From contig BDIU01000309.1 of the NCBI GenBank assembly GCA_002118135.1, forward strand, positions 21,916-85,915: a DNA stretch of 64,000 nt, in the 5' to 3' direction. Both the position numbers and the translations under genes were made by a program. The notes under the pieces were generated by a model, which was given only the letters and a program-made list of their open reading frames with translations, was not told the origin of the DNA and made no database searches. Source of the stretch: Trebouxia sp. TZW2008. Lineage: Eukaryota > Chlorophyta > Trebouxiophyceae > Trebouxiales > Trebouxiaceae. Each line of letters begins with the position of its first letter. Within the stretch, counting starts at the first letter, position 1. Positions 10,501 to 22,476 of the stretch are shown here, one piece after another.

Positions 10501-13500
10501 AATGGAAGCACTTCTGCCATGCATTGAGCCTACGGCATGAGTCAGACACTGACTAGTACACAGCGCCATTGATGCCTTCTCCAAGGGTCTGGTCTCCATG
10601 ACAGAGATTGTGCAATGCAGTGCAATGCAATGCAAGCACTTCTGCCATGCATTGAGCCTACGGCATGAGCGAGACACTTACTAGTACACAGCGCCATTGA
10701 TGCCTTCTCCAAAGGATCTGGTCTCCATGACACAGATTATGCAATGCAGTACAATGCAGCGCCAGCACTTCTGCCATGCACTGCAGCTTACAGCATGAGC
10801 CAGACACTAATACACAGCACCATCGACGCCTGCTCCCGAAGTCTGGTCACCATGACAGAGGGTTTGCAGCGTGGTGCAATGCAATGCAAGCACTGGTGCA
10901 ATGCAAGGCAAGCACTCGCATGATGATAGAGCCATGTATCGTGTTCAACAGCATGAGCAGCATGACTTACTAGTACACAGCGCCATTGATGCCTGCCCCC
11001 AAAGTCTGGTCTCCACCTGTGACCAGCTTGCGCACCAAGGGGCTGAAGTTGGCTGGCTCATAGGTCCACGTAACCTCCTCATTCTCAGTCAGACCAAGCT
11101 TCTTCCTCATGTATGACTCCATGAAGCTGGATGCCATCTGCATCAAAGCAAGATTCAGACCCCTGTACAGTAATTCCTTCGATAGAGACACTTGCTACAT
11201 GAACAACCTTGACGCGACAACAATGCATCTGGCGATTAAGTGCTGCCATCTGACTGCAGTCACACCTCTTAGCAAGCTTGTTCTGTTGTGCGCAACACAA
11301 GTCTTGTAATAATGCTTGAGACAAAGCGCTGGTGATAAAGAACATTCACTGCATGTATGCAAGCAGCGTAAGCAGGTTTTATCATACGAGATAGCAAAGG
11401 CATAAGGCTCGATGTCAAATCGCTGGTCAGCAGTCCTGGACTGGGTGCAGTCCCTTCAAGCAACAAAACAGCTGCAGACAACTGCAGTCAGAGGTTGCTA
11501 TGGTAACAGACAGTGTTTGCAGGCAATGTAGACAATTGCAAGCAGGGTTTCATGCAATGCAGGCAGACAATGCCTACATGTTTGGTGGTCATTGGAAATA
11601 CGCTGCCCAGGTTGAAGGCATCTGGCCTCGTCATCTTGTTGCAAAAGAAGTCCAGAACAGTCTACATGAACAGGACACCTTGTGAGATCTGACCACTGGC
11701 TTGCATGCACTGTGCCATGCGCTATGGCTTCTGATCCTGATGAGAATACGTGGTAGCTGAAACCAATAGGCACAGTATGGCATTGGCAGCTTCCAATTGC
11801 TTGACAGGGCACACCATGAGATCTGACTGCTGACTTGCATGCACATGATGCGCTGTGACTCTTTATGTGTAGAAGCTGAATCAATAGGAGCAATGTGGCC
11901 TTGACAGCTTCCTGTTGCTTGATGGGGCAAGTCACACCAAGGTACCTGCTTTATCAGCATGTGCACAAGTTATAAGCCTGCATGGCCCTCCTCTTTGTTG
12001 TTCAGCCATTCTCCTTTCTTTTTCAGAAAGAGACAAATTCTCCATGCTTTCTCAGAAAGAGGAAAGTTTCCCTTTCTTTTTCAGAACGAATTCCACCAAC
12101 TCAGTGCAGCAGGGTCAATATGACAGTTGCTCAAACGCTGCTGCTGCTGCTGTGGCTGATGTCGATGGTCACAGATGTTGATGCACATGACAGCTTTGCT
12201 CATATGCAGTGAGCATGCAGGCTGTGTTTGATGATGTTTGGCAGCAGAGATGCACTCTCTGACTCAATCACCAGGTACTGCTTGCAACAACAGCAGTAAT
12301 GCATGATGCATTGCAGTCATCTATACACAGTGCAGATGTTTGAGCAGCAACGGTGTGATACCTGTGGCTCCTCATATACCCCATATTCGTCACCACACTC
12401 ATCATCATACTCGTCATCATACACTGACTGACTCTGCCTAGATGGATACTCCACAAGCTCAGCTGCCAGCTCTTCAGGTGACAGATCCCATCTCCTCTGC
12501 ACACAGCAACACAATTGCTCATACAATCAGAAAGATCATGGCATGCTGTGCCTCTCTGAGACAACAAGCCTAGCCCCAAATTCTTCACGTAACAAACTCC
12601 CTTTCCTCTGCGTACAGCAAACACAATTGCTTGCTCAACTTTAATTGGATCATGGCCTTTGATCCAACAAGTATAGCCTCCATGCAATGAATCCCCTTTT
12701 GCGCACAAGAGGCAGATTTGCTCATACACTGCTCTACATTAAAACAAGGAACGATGGGCACGACTGCGACACATTTGCCTGTTAAGAAAACTTGTTTGAA
12801 CGTACACCTGCAGGCTGGATCAGCATCAAAGTTGAAACAGCAGTCACTAGCATGAAGGCGTCAGCTACCCAATGGGTTCTTTTTACCTCAGAGTAAGCAC
12901 CAACTGGCATGTCATCAGTCTCAGAGGTGCTTGCAGGTGCCTCAGCCCAGCGGCTAGCAGCCACAGAAGCAGCATGTGAGGTACCAACAGCATCCTCCTC
13001 CTCAGACTCAGTAGCGCTGCTGTTGCTCTACAGGGCAGAAAGCGTGATCGTCAAATTGCATCAATATTGAATGAGGCACAGCGTCTGATGTAGCAGCAGC
13101 GCTCGCCTTGCCCCAGCAGGTCCACCGCAGGTCTGCAGAGCAAAAAAACTTCATGGGTAACAAACTGAGCTGCCCACAAAGTTCAAGATGACAGGTTGCA
13201 GGCATTCATGATGACAGACGCCAGCTGCCGGCAGCACAGTCCTCAGGCTCAGTATGTCCTGCAATATCTGCAGGGTACAACTGTTGAGTGTCAGAAGACT
13301 GCATTGGGTCCATGCCAATAACGCTTGAGCTACCTTGAAGAAGCAACATTTGAACTTCTAGATTTCCATCGCACCCTATCTACCGGCAGCAACAGCTATC
13401 AACAGGCACGTATATATAGAGGACCGCAGCCAAGAAACACTAGCATGTGGAGGAAAGGATACCTGGTCTGTAGTGCTTGTTGATGACTCCTGTCCTGCCT

Positions 13501-16081
13501 GTGCCAGGAGTTCTGTGATAGAAAGGGAAAACGCTGTGGGCTGCTCTGGGAGAACACTGCTGGGTGAGTCTTGCCCTGAGAGAGGCACCTGCAATGTCCA
13601 CGCCTGTTATTGATTGTACAGCGTCTTCGCACTTATGCTTTTTGTGAAGCTTCAAAGCAGCAGCAAATCATTGGCACAGCCTCTGCACACTCATGCAAGT
13701 TGTTGAGCTTCCCAGCAACAGCAAATGAACGGCTCAGCAAATTCACATCAATGCAACTTGATTAGCTTTATAACAGCAGCACGTCGTTGACTCAGCATGT
13801 TCACAGTAGTGTAATCTGGTAAGCTTGAGAGCAGCAGCAATTCAATTGGAACTGGCATGTGCAACTGGAGTTCAGATGCTTTGATGAGCACAATGAGCAG
13901 TGACGTATGCTCAGCGCAGAGGTTGATGTTTCACCTTGACAGGAGTTAATGAGCTGCTTGATGATGAGTCAGGTACTGAAGCTGCCTCTGCAGCTGGTGA
14001 GTCATCTGGCTGCTGCTGTGCATCTGTTGAGTCATCTGACTGCTGCTGGACAGCTGCTGACCCATATGACTGCTGCTGTGCAGCATCTCCTGCTGTGTGA
14101 AGTAAACTCAATGCCGTAGGCTGCTGTTCATGTGCTTGCAGCGTCAGGGCAAGAATCTGCTCATCTTTCTCAGCCAGCAAGTGCCTGAGCTTCTGCAGTT
14201 CATCATGCTTTGCTGCCATCCCGGTCTGAACTGCCGCTGCAATGTTCTGCAGACTGGTCATCATTTGCTGTTTTACAGACTGTGGTGGCGACTCACTTCC
14301 CTGCATGGATGCCATTGCTGTCAGTCTGTTTGCATGACACAGGTTGCAACAAAGGCTTCCTAAGGTAGTTTAGCGAGAGGAAGTAATTGCGGAGAAAGAC
14401 AAAAGGCATGAAATGAGTGGTGCACTGGCAACAGACAGGACAACTTGAATGCTGATGTGCTATGAGACCCGCATATATAGTCGTCATCATGAAATACGCA
14501 TTACGCTTGCTAGCACATGTGGTATCGGTGTGGAGCAAACATCAAAAGCGGCATATAGCAAAGGTGGCTTGTACCTCAGATGGCAGAAGCAGCTGTGACA
14601 CATCTTCTGACAGATTGCCGGGCTCCACTGTCGTCGCATCAGCACCGTCCTGCATTTTTCCAACAGCATGCAATTGTCAATCATCACGCACAGTCAATAC
14701 ACACCTGCAGCTGGACTCAGCACTCACACTGGGTCAGTGATCAACATTTTGGAAGGCGAATATTCCAAAACTGAGTCAGCAGGCATGCAAGCACTTTCTC
14801 TTTCCTCTTACCTGTTTTGAGAGCTCTGAGACATGCTCTGATGAAGCTTCATTGCTACATTCTGCCAAAAGCTCCAAGCAGAAATCCATCAGCTCGTCTT
14901 GTGATAGCCATACCTGCATTATAGCATAAACTGTCAACTGACATGTCACAAAGCAGACTTTGGTCTTTCTGAACTGAGATTTAAGGAGTGTAAGCATCTG
15001 TACAGTTACATGCTTTTACCATAGAGAAGATGAGAATCATATCAGTCATCCAGCTGCTCAGGATGAACTCCATCGCTCTGTCAACAGCCAATGTGGCAGC
15101 CAAACCAAACGTGAAGAAGACCACAGCCAGATGAGGTTGGTCTGTGTGCAGAAACAGATCCCTAGCAAAGGAGAATGCTTGAGTGCCAAACTGGAGGGTG
15201 AATTGCTGTACTGTCTGGAACCTCGATCTGGCTTTTGCCCAACACTGTGCTTTCACTGTGCGTGCTTTTGGGCTGCAGGCAAACTGCTGTAGATATGCTG
15301 CTAGTGCAATGCTGCTGCTGCGTAAGCACAACCAAGCCTGTGCTGCTCCTGAGGTCATCTTGATCAATATAGCGTGTGTTGCTGAAGTGCACAAGGTGTT
15401 TGGCATGCCAGAGGTGGCCACAGCTGCGGCAATTGCTGATGTGAAGGTGGCAGCATCTGGAAGCATGATGACTGCTGCTGTCCAAAGCATGACACACAGC
15501 ACATGAGCCCAAGCTTGCATATGGAAACCAAGGATGAGGGAGAAAGCTTCGAGGCTGGGTACTGTTAGCTTCTGACAGTATTTGATGAGTGACTCCCAGG
15601 CAAGTCCAGATTCCCATGGCAGAGTGATGAATGATGATGCTGAGAGATTGAGTGTCCATGATGTGAAGCATACGCTGATAGCTTGGCCAGCTTGGGTTGC
15701 CATGTGGAATGTTCTGAAGCCCAGAATGATCATTGCAAGCACAAACACGGAAGCTGCCTCCTTCATGCCTTTGAAGGCGCTGGTGGGCTGGGAAGGCATA
15801 TCTAATATAGACCTGTAAGTTTTTGATGTACTGAACAGCTTTGCAACGTCAGTGGGAATAGAGCCTGTGATTGCTGCCTGTGCAGCTGCAGCTTCTGTTG
15901 TCATTGCGGGCACAACGTGCTCTTCAAGGGGTGTGCTGAGGGTAGAGCTTCTGTTCTGTACAGTGATGTCAACTCTGGCAGTGTTCAAGCTAGTAGCCTT
16001 TCTGTTGCTTTGAGGTGCTGCAAGCTGGTCAAGAGACAGACTTGCGGGGTGGACCACCTGTATCACAGGAGTGTTAGACAT
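7518..16081 (-). CDS. Membrane-anchored protein kinase, multi-exon
   Basis: Sixteen or so exons on the - strand join in phase into one protein of about 1,050 residues. Exon 1 (16081-15020, 354 aa) has several hydrophobic helices. Next come a coiled-coil/Ser-Gln-rich exon (14300-13935), acidic exons (13 kb; 12.5-12.36 kb, DDEYDDECGDEYG) and a C-terminal kinase domain. Kinase motifs: glycine loop GAGINGAVY (exon 11162-10971), PCAIKKL lysine and hinge ITEYAP (10100-9845), helix exon 8821-8759, HCDIKPQN catalytic loop and DLGG in place of DFG (8497-8362), TAPEI and DVWGLG (8060-7870), and the C-lobe end with EASARATVEEV (7658-7518). HRD is HCD and DFG is DLG, but the Lys, Asp, Asn and Asp residues needed for catalysis are present, so it may be active. 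The small exon near 13.25 kb is the least certain. Membrane location is inferred from exon 1; substrate is unknown. Confidence 0.75.
8822..9085 (-). repeat. Intronic tandem repeat next to a kinase acceptor, about 58 bp unit
   Basis: Four to five degenerate copies of a unit resembling GTGTCTGGCAACACAGCACAGCATGG lie directly upstream (in - sense) of the acceptor of the kinase exon 8821-8759. They extend away from the splice site into the intron. Confidence 0.7.
9590..9880 (-). repeat. Copies of the end of the kinase N-lobe exon
   Basis: The exon end coding HMLLQHCCRAGL and its donor (9845-9880) recurs in degenerate form at about 9695-9760 and 9590-9640 in the following intron. Each copy carries the CAAGCCCAGCA segment at the splice junction and CAGCAG-rich tails. 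Confidence 0.6.
10405..11015 (-). repeat. Five copies of the kinase glycine-loop exon end, about 126-163 bp period
   Basis: Aligned at the sequence CTAGTACACAG (the donor side on the - strand), copies sit at 10416, 10553, 10681, 10807 and 10970. The last is the real exon. Copies at 10553 and 10681 still read GDQTLGEGINGAVY on the - strand and keep a usable GT donor (GTCAGT, GTAAGT). Copies at 10416 and 10807 are more degraded. The copies lack the 5' half of the exon and an obvious acceptor. Confidence 0.82.
11680..11945 (-). repeat. Intronic tandem duplication, about 125 bp unit
   Basis: Two full copies and part of a third of a unit containing TGAGATCTGAC..CTTGCATGCAC and CAATAGG..CAG..TGGC. 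They lie just upstream (- sense) of the acceptor for the exon coding VLDFFCNKMTRPDAF. Confidence 0.65.
12478..12640 (-). repeat. Two-copy duplication at an exon start in the kinase gene
   Basis: The segment around the acceptor of the exon coding RRWDLSPEELAAELVEYPS (CTCTGCACACAGCAACACAATTGCT, about 12497-12520) recurs at about 12606-12632 inside the adjacent intron. Confidence 0.55.
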
Positions 16082-18742
16082 GATTCACTGAGTTGTCAAG
16101 AATTCGCGTAACATGAGGGGTGCAGGTGCAGGTTGCCGCATGTGCGAATGTGACAGATACCTGCGATCTTGCTGCCTGAGGGTTTGCAGGCAAAGATGCA
16201 CTTGCAGAGACTGCATTGACCTGCAGGTGAAGTCAACTCAGAGGCACTTATCTTGCAAATATGAGTCAGCGCCAAGAATCTGTATGCAATTACCTTTACA
16301 GCTTGTCTAGGGCGGGTTTGTTTAAGCTTTTCAGTCTTTCCAGTCTCTAGATCTTGCTGTCGAGAAAAGGCGCCACACGATAAGAAGGACCAGAAAGCCA
16401 GCCACTTCCCGCCGAAGAATTTGTTAGGCATGGCGGGCTTGGTCTGATGTCCACGAGTACACGAGTCAAAGCGATCTATACTTGAGCTGATAAGGATGAC
16501 CTGCAAACGCCTGTCCGTGCACGTCGCCGGCTGAAAGGAAGGTTGTTTACTTCAAGTGGCAATCTCAACTGCACATGAATCTTCACAGGGCAACTGCGTT
16601 GGAAAACGTCACAACAGCTGCTAAAGCCTCAAGGGCTCTCAACGTCAGGGTTAAGCTGATTACGTCAGAGTGGAAGCGAGGCACCCTGAGATAAAGAGCT
16701 TGCTGAGGTGCGGCTGGGCTGCGAAGCGCAAGCTGACATCTGCGATGGGCTGCTGACAACTTGGCAGGCAAAAACAGCGGTAAACAACTGTTGATCTGGG
16801 TCTGAGGTTTCGTCAGTTTGTATCTGGGTCAGCTGTGTTCTTCTTCTCTTGACTAAGCAGGTGGGATAAGTTTGCTGCAAACGGCATGCATCGCAACTTG
16901 TTCAGCGACGCTGGACACCGGTCCTCATGAGCCGGACATCAGCAGCTTCAGGGTATCTTGAGCAGAGCTCACGCTCAAAAATGCGCCGCAGGTTCGCCGC
17001 TACCACCCAATTCACACTGGTTCGATTAGCGTCTGTTTTGAGCCACCAAACCGTATTCACACGACTCTAAGCGGCCGATTAGCTGCCGATTCGTTTAGGC
17101 CTAATGGATCCTCCCAATCGACAGTGCCAATCGGGCCAACCAGTGTCAGCGAGGCCGTTTAGGCCGATTCGATCAAACTCCCACCACCCGCTGATCGAAC
17201 TAGTGTGAGTTGGGTCCAAAAGGGGGACGCTGGTACGAGACTAGATGATCAAGATTCAGTGCTATGTCCATCACAAGTACCGTGTAGGTAACAGTAACGT
17301 TCTGCTTAACAAGGCAGTTGCCTGCAATAAAAGCAGCTGGAGTTGTGGTTTTGCCTCAAATGTGCTAAGTTGGTTGGCACTGGCACTAGAGTTGCTAGTA
17401 GTTGCTAGCAGGGAGCACTTGTGCCCCTTTAGGCTTTCTGACTGCTGCTCAGACTTTGTTGATGAGGGACTGTCCGCATTGGTGTGTGAAACCTGCATGG
17501 GTCAAAGTGCGCGTTGCTGTGTCCAGTGACTTGCAAGCACTGCCACTCACAGCCAGATCAGCAATGTTGTCAAGAGCACCAGTCTGACTCAGCTGACCAT
17601 ACTCCTGTCAGCCTGCACATATGCACTTGGGCATGGTACTCTATAAGGACTCTAGAGGCAGCTTGGCCTCTGCAGCAACTCTGAGGAGGTCTAATTTACC
17701 ATGGGACAACCCTAAAGGCGCAAGCTGAAGCCAGAACGCTTGATCTGAAAGTACCATGTTGAACTGAGTCAATGTCTGCCCTGTACACATTATCTGCTCA
17801 TTGCTGCTGCGCGCTGTCCTTCAAATAGGCCCATGCACAGCTGTTTTTCTTAGCAGCTGCTGCTTGAGCGCACAGCAGGTGCATCAGTTGCTTGTGACGT
17901 CTTGCAGTAAAGGAGCATCTTGTATGATGGTGGTGTTGCACTTGGGCTTGCAGGTCGTCTCGCAGCCTTGATTATCAAGCATAATCTTGGTATTGCTGAT
18001 GTCTGATGCAGAACAAGAGCTTGACGCAAGTGAATCAGCAAACTGAATGCAATAGCTAGACTGGAAGTTGTAGGCAATGAGATATTCATTTGAGAGCTGC
18101 TGCATGACTGATCCTGCATACTTGGTATGTCTTGCACAACATGTCACGGGCTACATGACATGAATTGATGAGCATGGAGCACTGCCTGTGTTCTTTTCAA
18201 AGAAAGCCTTTGAAGGCTTTGTGCGTTCAAATGCACATCAGAGGATACGTCAAAGGATCTTTCCTCAGGACTTGCTTTACATGATGACCCGCAGGGGGGG
18301 GCTGCCTGTTTGCTTTCCCCCTCCCGGAGAAGTATCATACCTCACGGGCTGGTCAGGCAAACTCTGGCAATTTCAACACGGCACTCATTTGCCTGTATGA
18401 ATGTACCTTCTGATCAACACAATGACGGCGGACACATGTCAACAGAATGTTTCAGCATCGCAAAGTCAGCCTTGGCTGATGTACGTGTAATGCAGAAACT
18501 AGTGTACAGCTTCCTTGCTTGCTTGACAGTCTTCCCCTTCTTCGTTTGTCATCAGAGTCAACTGAGGGCGGTCAAGAAGCGCAACTAACCAGCACTGCAA
18601 CGACGCACGCTTAACGCATGTACAGTTTGCAGCATGTAAGCTGTCGCTAGCATGGTGATGCACTTCAATCACCTGTTGTGTACTGTTATCGTCGGCAGAC
18701 CTCGCGATCTCTCTTAGCTTGTGTCTGTCTATTGTGCCCGTT
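16082..18742. other. Divergent intergenic region between kinase and ICME genes
   Basis: Holds the 5' sides of two divergent genes. On the - strand an open frame at 16431 to about 16294 begins MPNKFFGGKWLAFWSF and ends at a GTAATT donor. It could be an upstream exon of the kinase gene, but I could not join it in phase to the ATG at 16081, so it is not annotated as coding. The MITE-like element at 17005-17215 lies here. The rest (17.2-18.7 kb) has only random-looking ORFs. Confidence 0.5.
17005..17215. mobile_element. MITE-like inverted-repeat element, about 211 bp
   Basis: Termini 17005-17031 and 17189-17215 are inverted repeats of 27 bp with three mismatches (ACCCAATTCACACTGGTTCG on the left; the right end reversed is ACCCAACTCACACTAGTTCG). 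All three differences are transitions. The interior has further imperfect symmetry around GGCCGATT / TTTAGGCC. There is no ORF, and no clear target-site duplication is visible beside the ends. A small non-autonomous DNA transposon is the likeliest reading; a structured regulatory hairpin is the alternative. Confidence 0.55.
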
Positions 18743-21700
18743 ATGGCAGCAAGTCCCCTTACGGAGATGCCTGTGACAAACAATAGGTTCCGAGCAGCTC
18801 CAGCGCCTCAGTCGCTCATTGACACGCCTTTCGCTGGCTCTGACGTGAGTGTGGAAATAGCCTCACCTAAAACGCCCCTTGGTACTGTGCACGAGGAGGA
18901 TACAAATGGTCACGTTCCGGCCAGCCCCGTCGGCAACGTCAAAAATATCAAGCGAAACACACGTGGTGCTGGCTTTAGTTTCAAGCAAGTCGGTAGAAAT
19001 ATCTCCAAGCAATTTTCCTTGGATGACTTTGACTGGGACGCTGCGAAAAGGCGAAATGAGCAGATTGAGCAGATAGCTCTGAATGATGAGGAACAGTGGA
19101 ACATGCCACCTAGGCCACAGAACAAATGGGAGAAAGCCTGGATGGGATTCATCAGAACTTTGTCAGACACGTTCCTGATAGCAAGGCTATCCCTTAATCT
19201 GATAGGATACTTGGGCGTCGGTAAGTTGCTGAACATCAACCGATGAAAGCTGATGCAAGTACTGCATCAATTGCATAAGGCAAAGTTGCAGCAACTCAAG
19301 TTGAGGCAGTGAATTGCTGCAGGTGGCACATGGGTATTCAAGTTTCTGAGGCTGTGTGTTTACACCTTGCTCCTGATGCCAGGATTTGCACAGGTGCGTG
19401 CCTGCTGGCTGCAGCAATGCATGCCTATAGCCAGAACACAACTGCCAGCTATGATTTGCTGCCTATCAAGCTTGTGCTAGCTGGTGCTGCTATGAAGTCT
19501 CCAGAAAAGTTCTGACCACCATGCACTTTGCTGATGTACGCTTCAACATGCAGATGTTTTTCTTCTACTTCCTTTCATCTAGAGTCATCCGCAGTGTTGC
19601 CTATGGCAAGAAGCCTCGTCAGCGGTTAGACATCTTTGTACCCAAGAACCATTGGAAGCAGAATGACAGTTTGCGGCCTGTTGTCATCTATGTGACAGGT
19701 GCTTCCACATTGCTCTCTGCTTGCAGTCTCAGCACTTTTGTTGCCAACAATACCCAGTAGTGTTGGGCCCTCTTCAGCGCCTTTGCTACCACAAATGCAA
19801 CCACAATCATGCTCGACTATCTTGCGTGCAAGGTATTGCTACCTTTGCTGCAGGCTGGCAATTGCATCAGCCTGCACAGGTTTACATCAGTCCTTTTCTA
19901 TCTGTAATAGCATGTCACACCAGCTTGCATGTGGTGACAGCACAACCCACCCTGATACGGCCTTGCATATGTTGTGCGGCAGTAGCAGAATGACATCTGC
20001 ACCAGACTGTCAGCAATTTAATGCTGGGCAAAACCTGCAAGATAAGCCTTGCCTTGTAGGAGGAGCATGGACTATTGGCTACAAGGCGTGGGGCTCTCTG
20101 CTGGGTCGCCGCCTCAGCAAGCACGGCTGCCTTGTCTGCTGCCTGGACTACCGCAACTTTCCTCAGGTACTTGTCATTCATCTTTGAACAGCAGACACAA
20201 ACTTCAAGTCTCGACTAAGTATTCACAGCATTGCTGCTGATTGGCTCGTTGCGCTATTGGCTTTGCAAGAGTCTCCCGTCTGTAGCGGCCTTTGGCATTC
20301 TAGTGGCAAGTCATCATCATCTGCTGACATAGCATGCAGCACTTGATCATGACAATTGCAAACAGCTATGTCGCCTGACAGTTGCTCACTTTCAGTCACA
20401 CCTACATGCAAACAGCATTGCTCACTTGCAGTGGGTACAGACACAGCTGTTGCATATTTTCTGACTTATGCGGCAGGCACATGTCTGCCTTGGGACATTC
20501 AAGCACAGCTGCTCACCTGTTGCAATGGCTGCATGAGGGAGATATGCATCTTGAGCAATTATGCTGACGTCCCTTCAAACAATGCACAGCAACTGCATGA
20601 CAGCAAAATTTGCCTGCCATTTCATCAGCACAACGCACTGCAACATGCATGACAGCAGCACTTGCCTGACACGACTTGTGCTTCTACTGCTCTCAGGGAA
20701 CCATTGTGGACATGATGGAAGATGTGAACACCGGCATTGGCTGGGTTTTGCAGAAGATCTCCAACTACGGTGGAGACCCGGAGCAGGTGTATCTGGTTGG
20801 CCAGTCATGTGGAGGGCAGCTGTGCACCCTCACCACCCTCATTCAGGTCAGCTTACACTGCAGAACGGATAGAAAGCCAGACAAAAGGAAACAAAAGAAA
20901 AGGAAGCCTTTGCTTACTAAGTCTGGTAGCACTTACGCCCTGAGGCCTCAACGAAATAGTCAAGTGGTGTATCGGGTTTCTCAATTTTGCATTGCAGGCG
21001 CAGTGGCTGTTGTGTGACACGTGTGCTTGCTTGCACCCCAGGCATGCTTGAGCTTTGGCGTGTGACACAGGTACTGCTTGCAATGCAACTGCGCAGACAA
21101 CTGCTGCAGAGGTCTAATTACAGACACCTGTGCAGTGTCAAGTGATCATCTGGTCATGGAGTGCGCGCTATCTTGTCCAGCATATACTGACGCAGGATCT
21201 TCAGCCAGCCAAAGCTGAGATTGCTGCAGAACCTGTTCCGTAATACGCTTGACAGTTTGCGCCTGTCCAGCATGATGCCTCACATGAAGCCGTTTGACAC
21301 GGCTCAATCTGCATGGTCAGCAAATCCACCTGCATCAACGGGCATTGTGCGACGCCAGACAATACAGTTCAGCCCACAGCATTTGTCTGGTATCAACATG
21401 GCTCACTCCTGTGCCACACACCCAAAGTCAACCCTCTTGCAGTACATGCGTGATTTTGTCACAATTGGCTGCCTGGCACGCAACTGTCATGCCTGCTGGC
21501 GGTGGTATAGGCTGCATTGACTGTTGGCAGTAGCATAGGCTGTGATGACTGTTGGAAATAGCGTAGGCTGTAGTTATTGTTGGCAGTGGCATGTAGGCTG
21601 AGCAGGCCATGGGCAGGAAGCACATCTTTGGCAGCACCCCCAAGTGGGCCCCCACCAAAATCAAGGGCTTGGTTGGGGTCTCTGGCGTGTACAACTGTGC

Positions 21701-22476
21701 TGACTTGCGGCAGCACTTCAACCAGCGGGGGCTGTATTATTCCCTGTTTGACCGCATCATGAGCTTCCAGGGCAAGACTCAGCTCAAGGCGCTGTCACCC
21801 ACCTATGTGGTACACGGCGCTCAGTATGCCCATCTGGTCCCTCCTGTGCTGCTGCTGCACGGCACCAAGGATACCTGTGCCCCCCTCTTGAATGCCCAGC
21901 AGTTTGACCAGGCCCTGCAGAGAGCAGGCATTCAGGTTAGGCCTCCCTTGGCTTCGGTCAATGTGCATGACCTGGAGGCTGCATGACTGCAACAGGAGGG
22001 GGTTCGATCCTTTGTCGAAGTGTGCTTGCATTTATTCCTCAGTGTACTGACTGGCTGAAGATACGTGAAGCAAGCACGCATACACCAGAATTGCAGGTAA
22101 CGTGCAGTCTGATGCTCTGCTCGTTCTGCTATTGCTGTGACCTGCAGCATGCTGCAAATCTGGCAAAACCTGCATTAGGCGACCCACGATTCTTTTGCTG
22201 CTACTCGTCAGTCTTACTAATAATTCGTTTACGGAAGCATATGGCCGTGACTCTGCAAGCTTTGTGAACGTTGTTGTTTGACTGCAGTCCACGTTGAAGA
22301 TCTATGAGGGTGAGACGCACACAAGCCCTTTGGTGGAGAACCCCATGCGCGGTGGCACTGACAAGCTCATGGACGACATCCTCAGCATGGTGAAGGGGCA
22401 GGAAGTTGTGACTGTTCAGTACTCTTTGTGTCCTGGTTTCTTGGTCAACCTGGCCGCCAAGATTTGCCCATTCTGA
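18743..22476 (+). CDS. ICME: Isoprenylcysteine alpha-carbonyl methylesterase
   Basis: Alpha/beta hydrolase that removes the methyl ester from C-terminal prenylcysteine of farnesylated or geranylgeranylated proteins in plants, at the ER/Golgi membrane (family knowledge). Exons: 18743-19220, 19323-19393, 19554-19698, 20060-20166, 20697-20846, 21606-21935, 22288-22476. Phases all match and total 1,470 nt (489 aa). Residues 1-160 are a variable N-terminal region. A membrane segment follows ([25 protein letters not shown]), then the family signature [19 protein letters not shown], the oxyanion-region [13 protein letters not shown] and DYRNFPQGTIVDM. The nucleophile elbow is GQSCGG, the acidic residue is probably in HGTKD, and the histidine is in GETHTSP. 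An extra open stretch at about 21190-21370 in the fifth intron ([15 protein letters not shown]) does not fit the phase and was left out. Start chosen as the first ATG giving an unbroken exon 1. Confidence 0.93.

Noticed and set aside
16294..16431. Upstream exon of the kinase (MPNKFFGGKWLAFWSF)
   Set aside because: Convincing ATG and donor, but every acceptor tried before 16081 brings in a stop codon; kept only as a note in the intergenic entry.
21190..21370. Possible extra ICME exon ([15 protein letters not shown])
   Set aside because: It does not fit the 0/0 phase between exons ending at 20846 and starting at 21606, which join perfectly without it and match the family.
21998..22020. GGTTCGATCC, resembling a tRNA T-loop
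   Set aside because: No matching acceptor stem, D-arm or A-box around it; it lies in an ICME intron.
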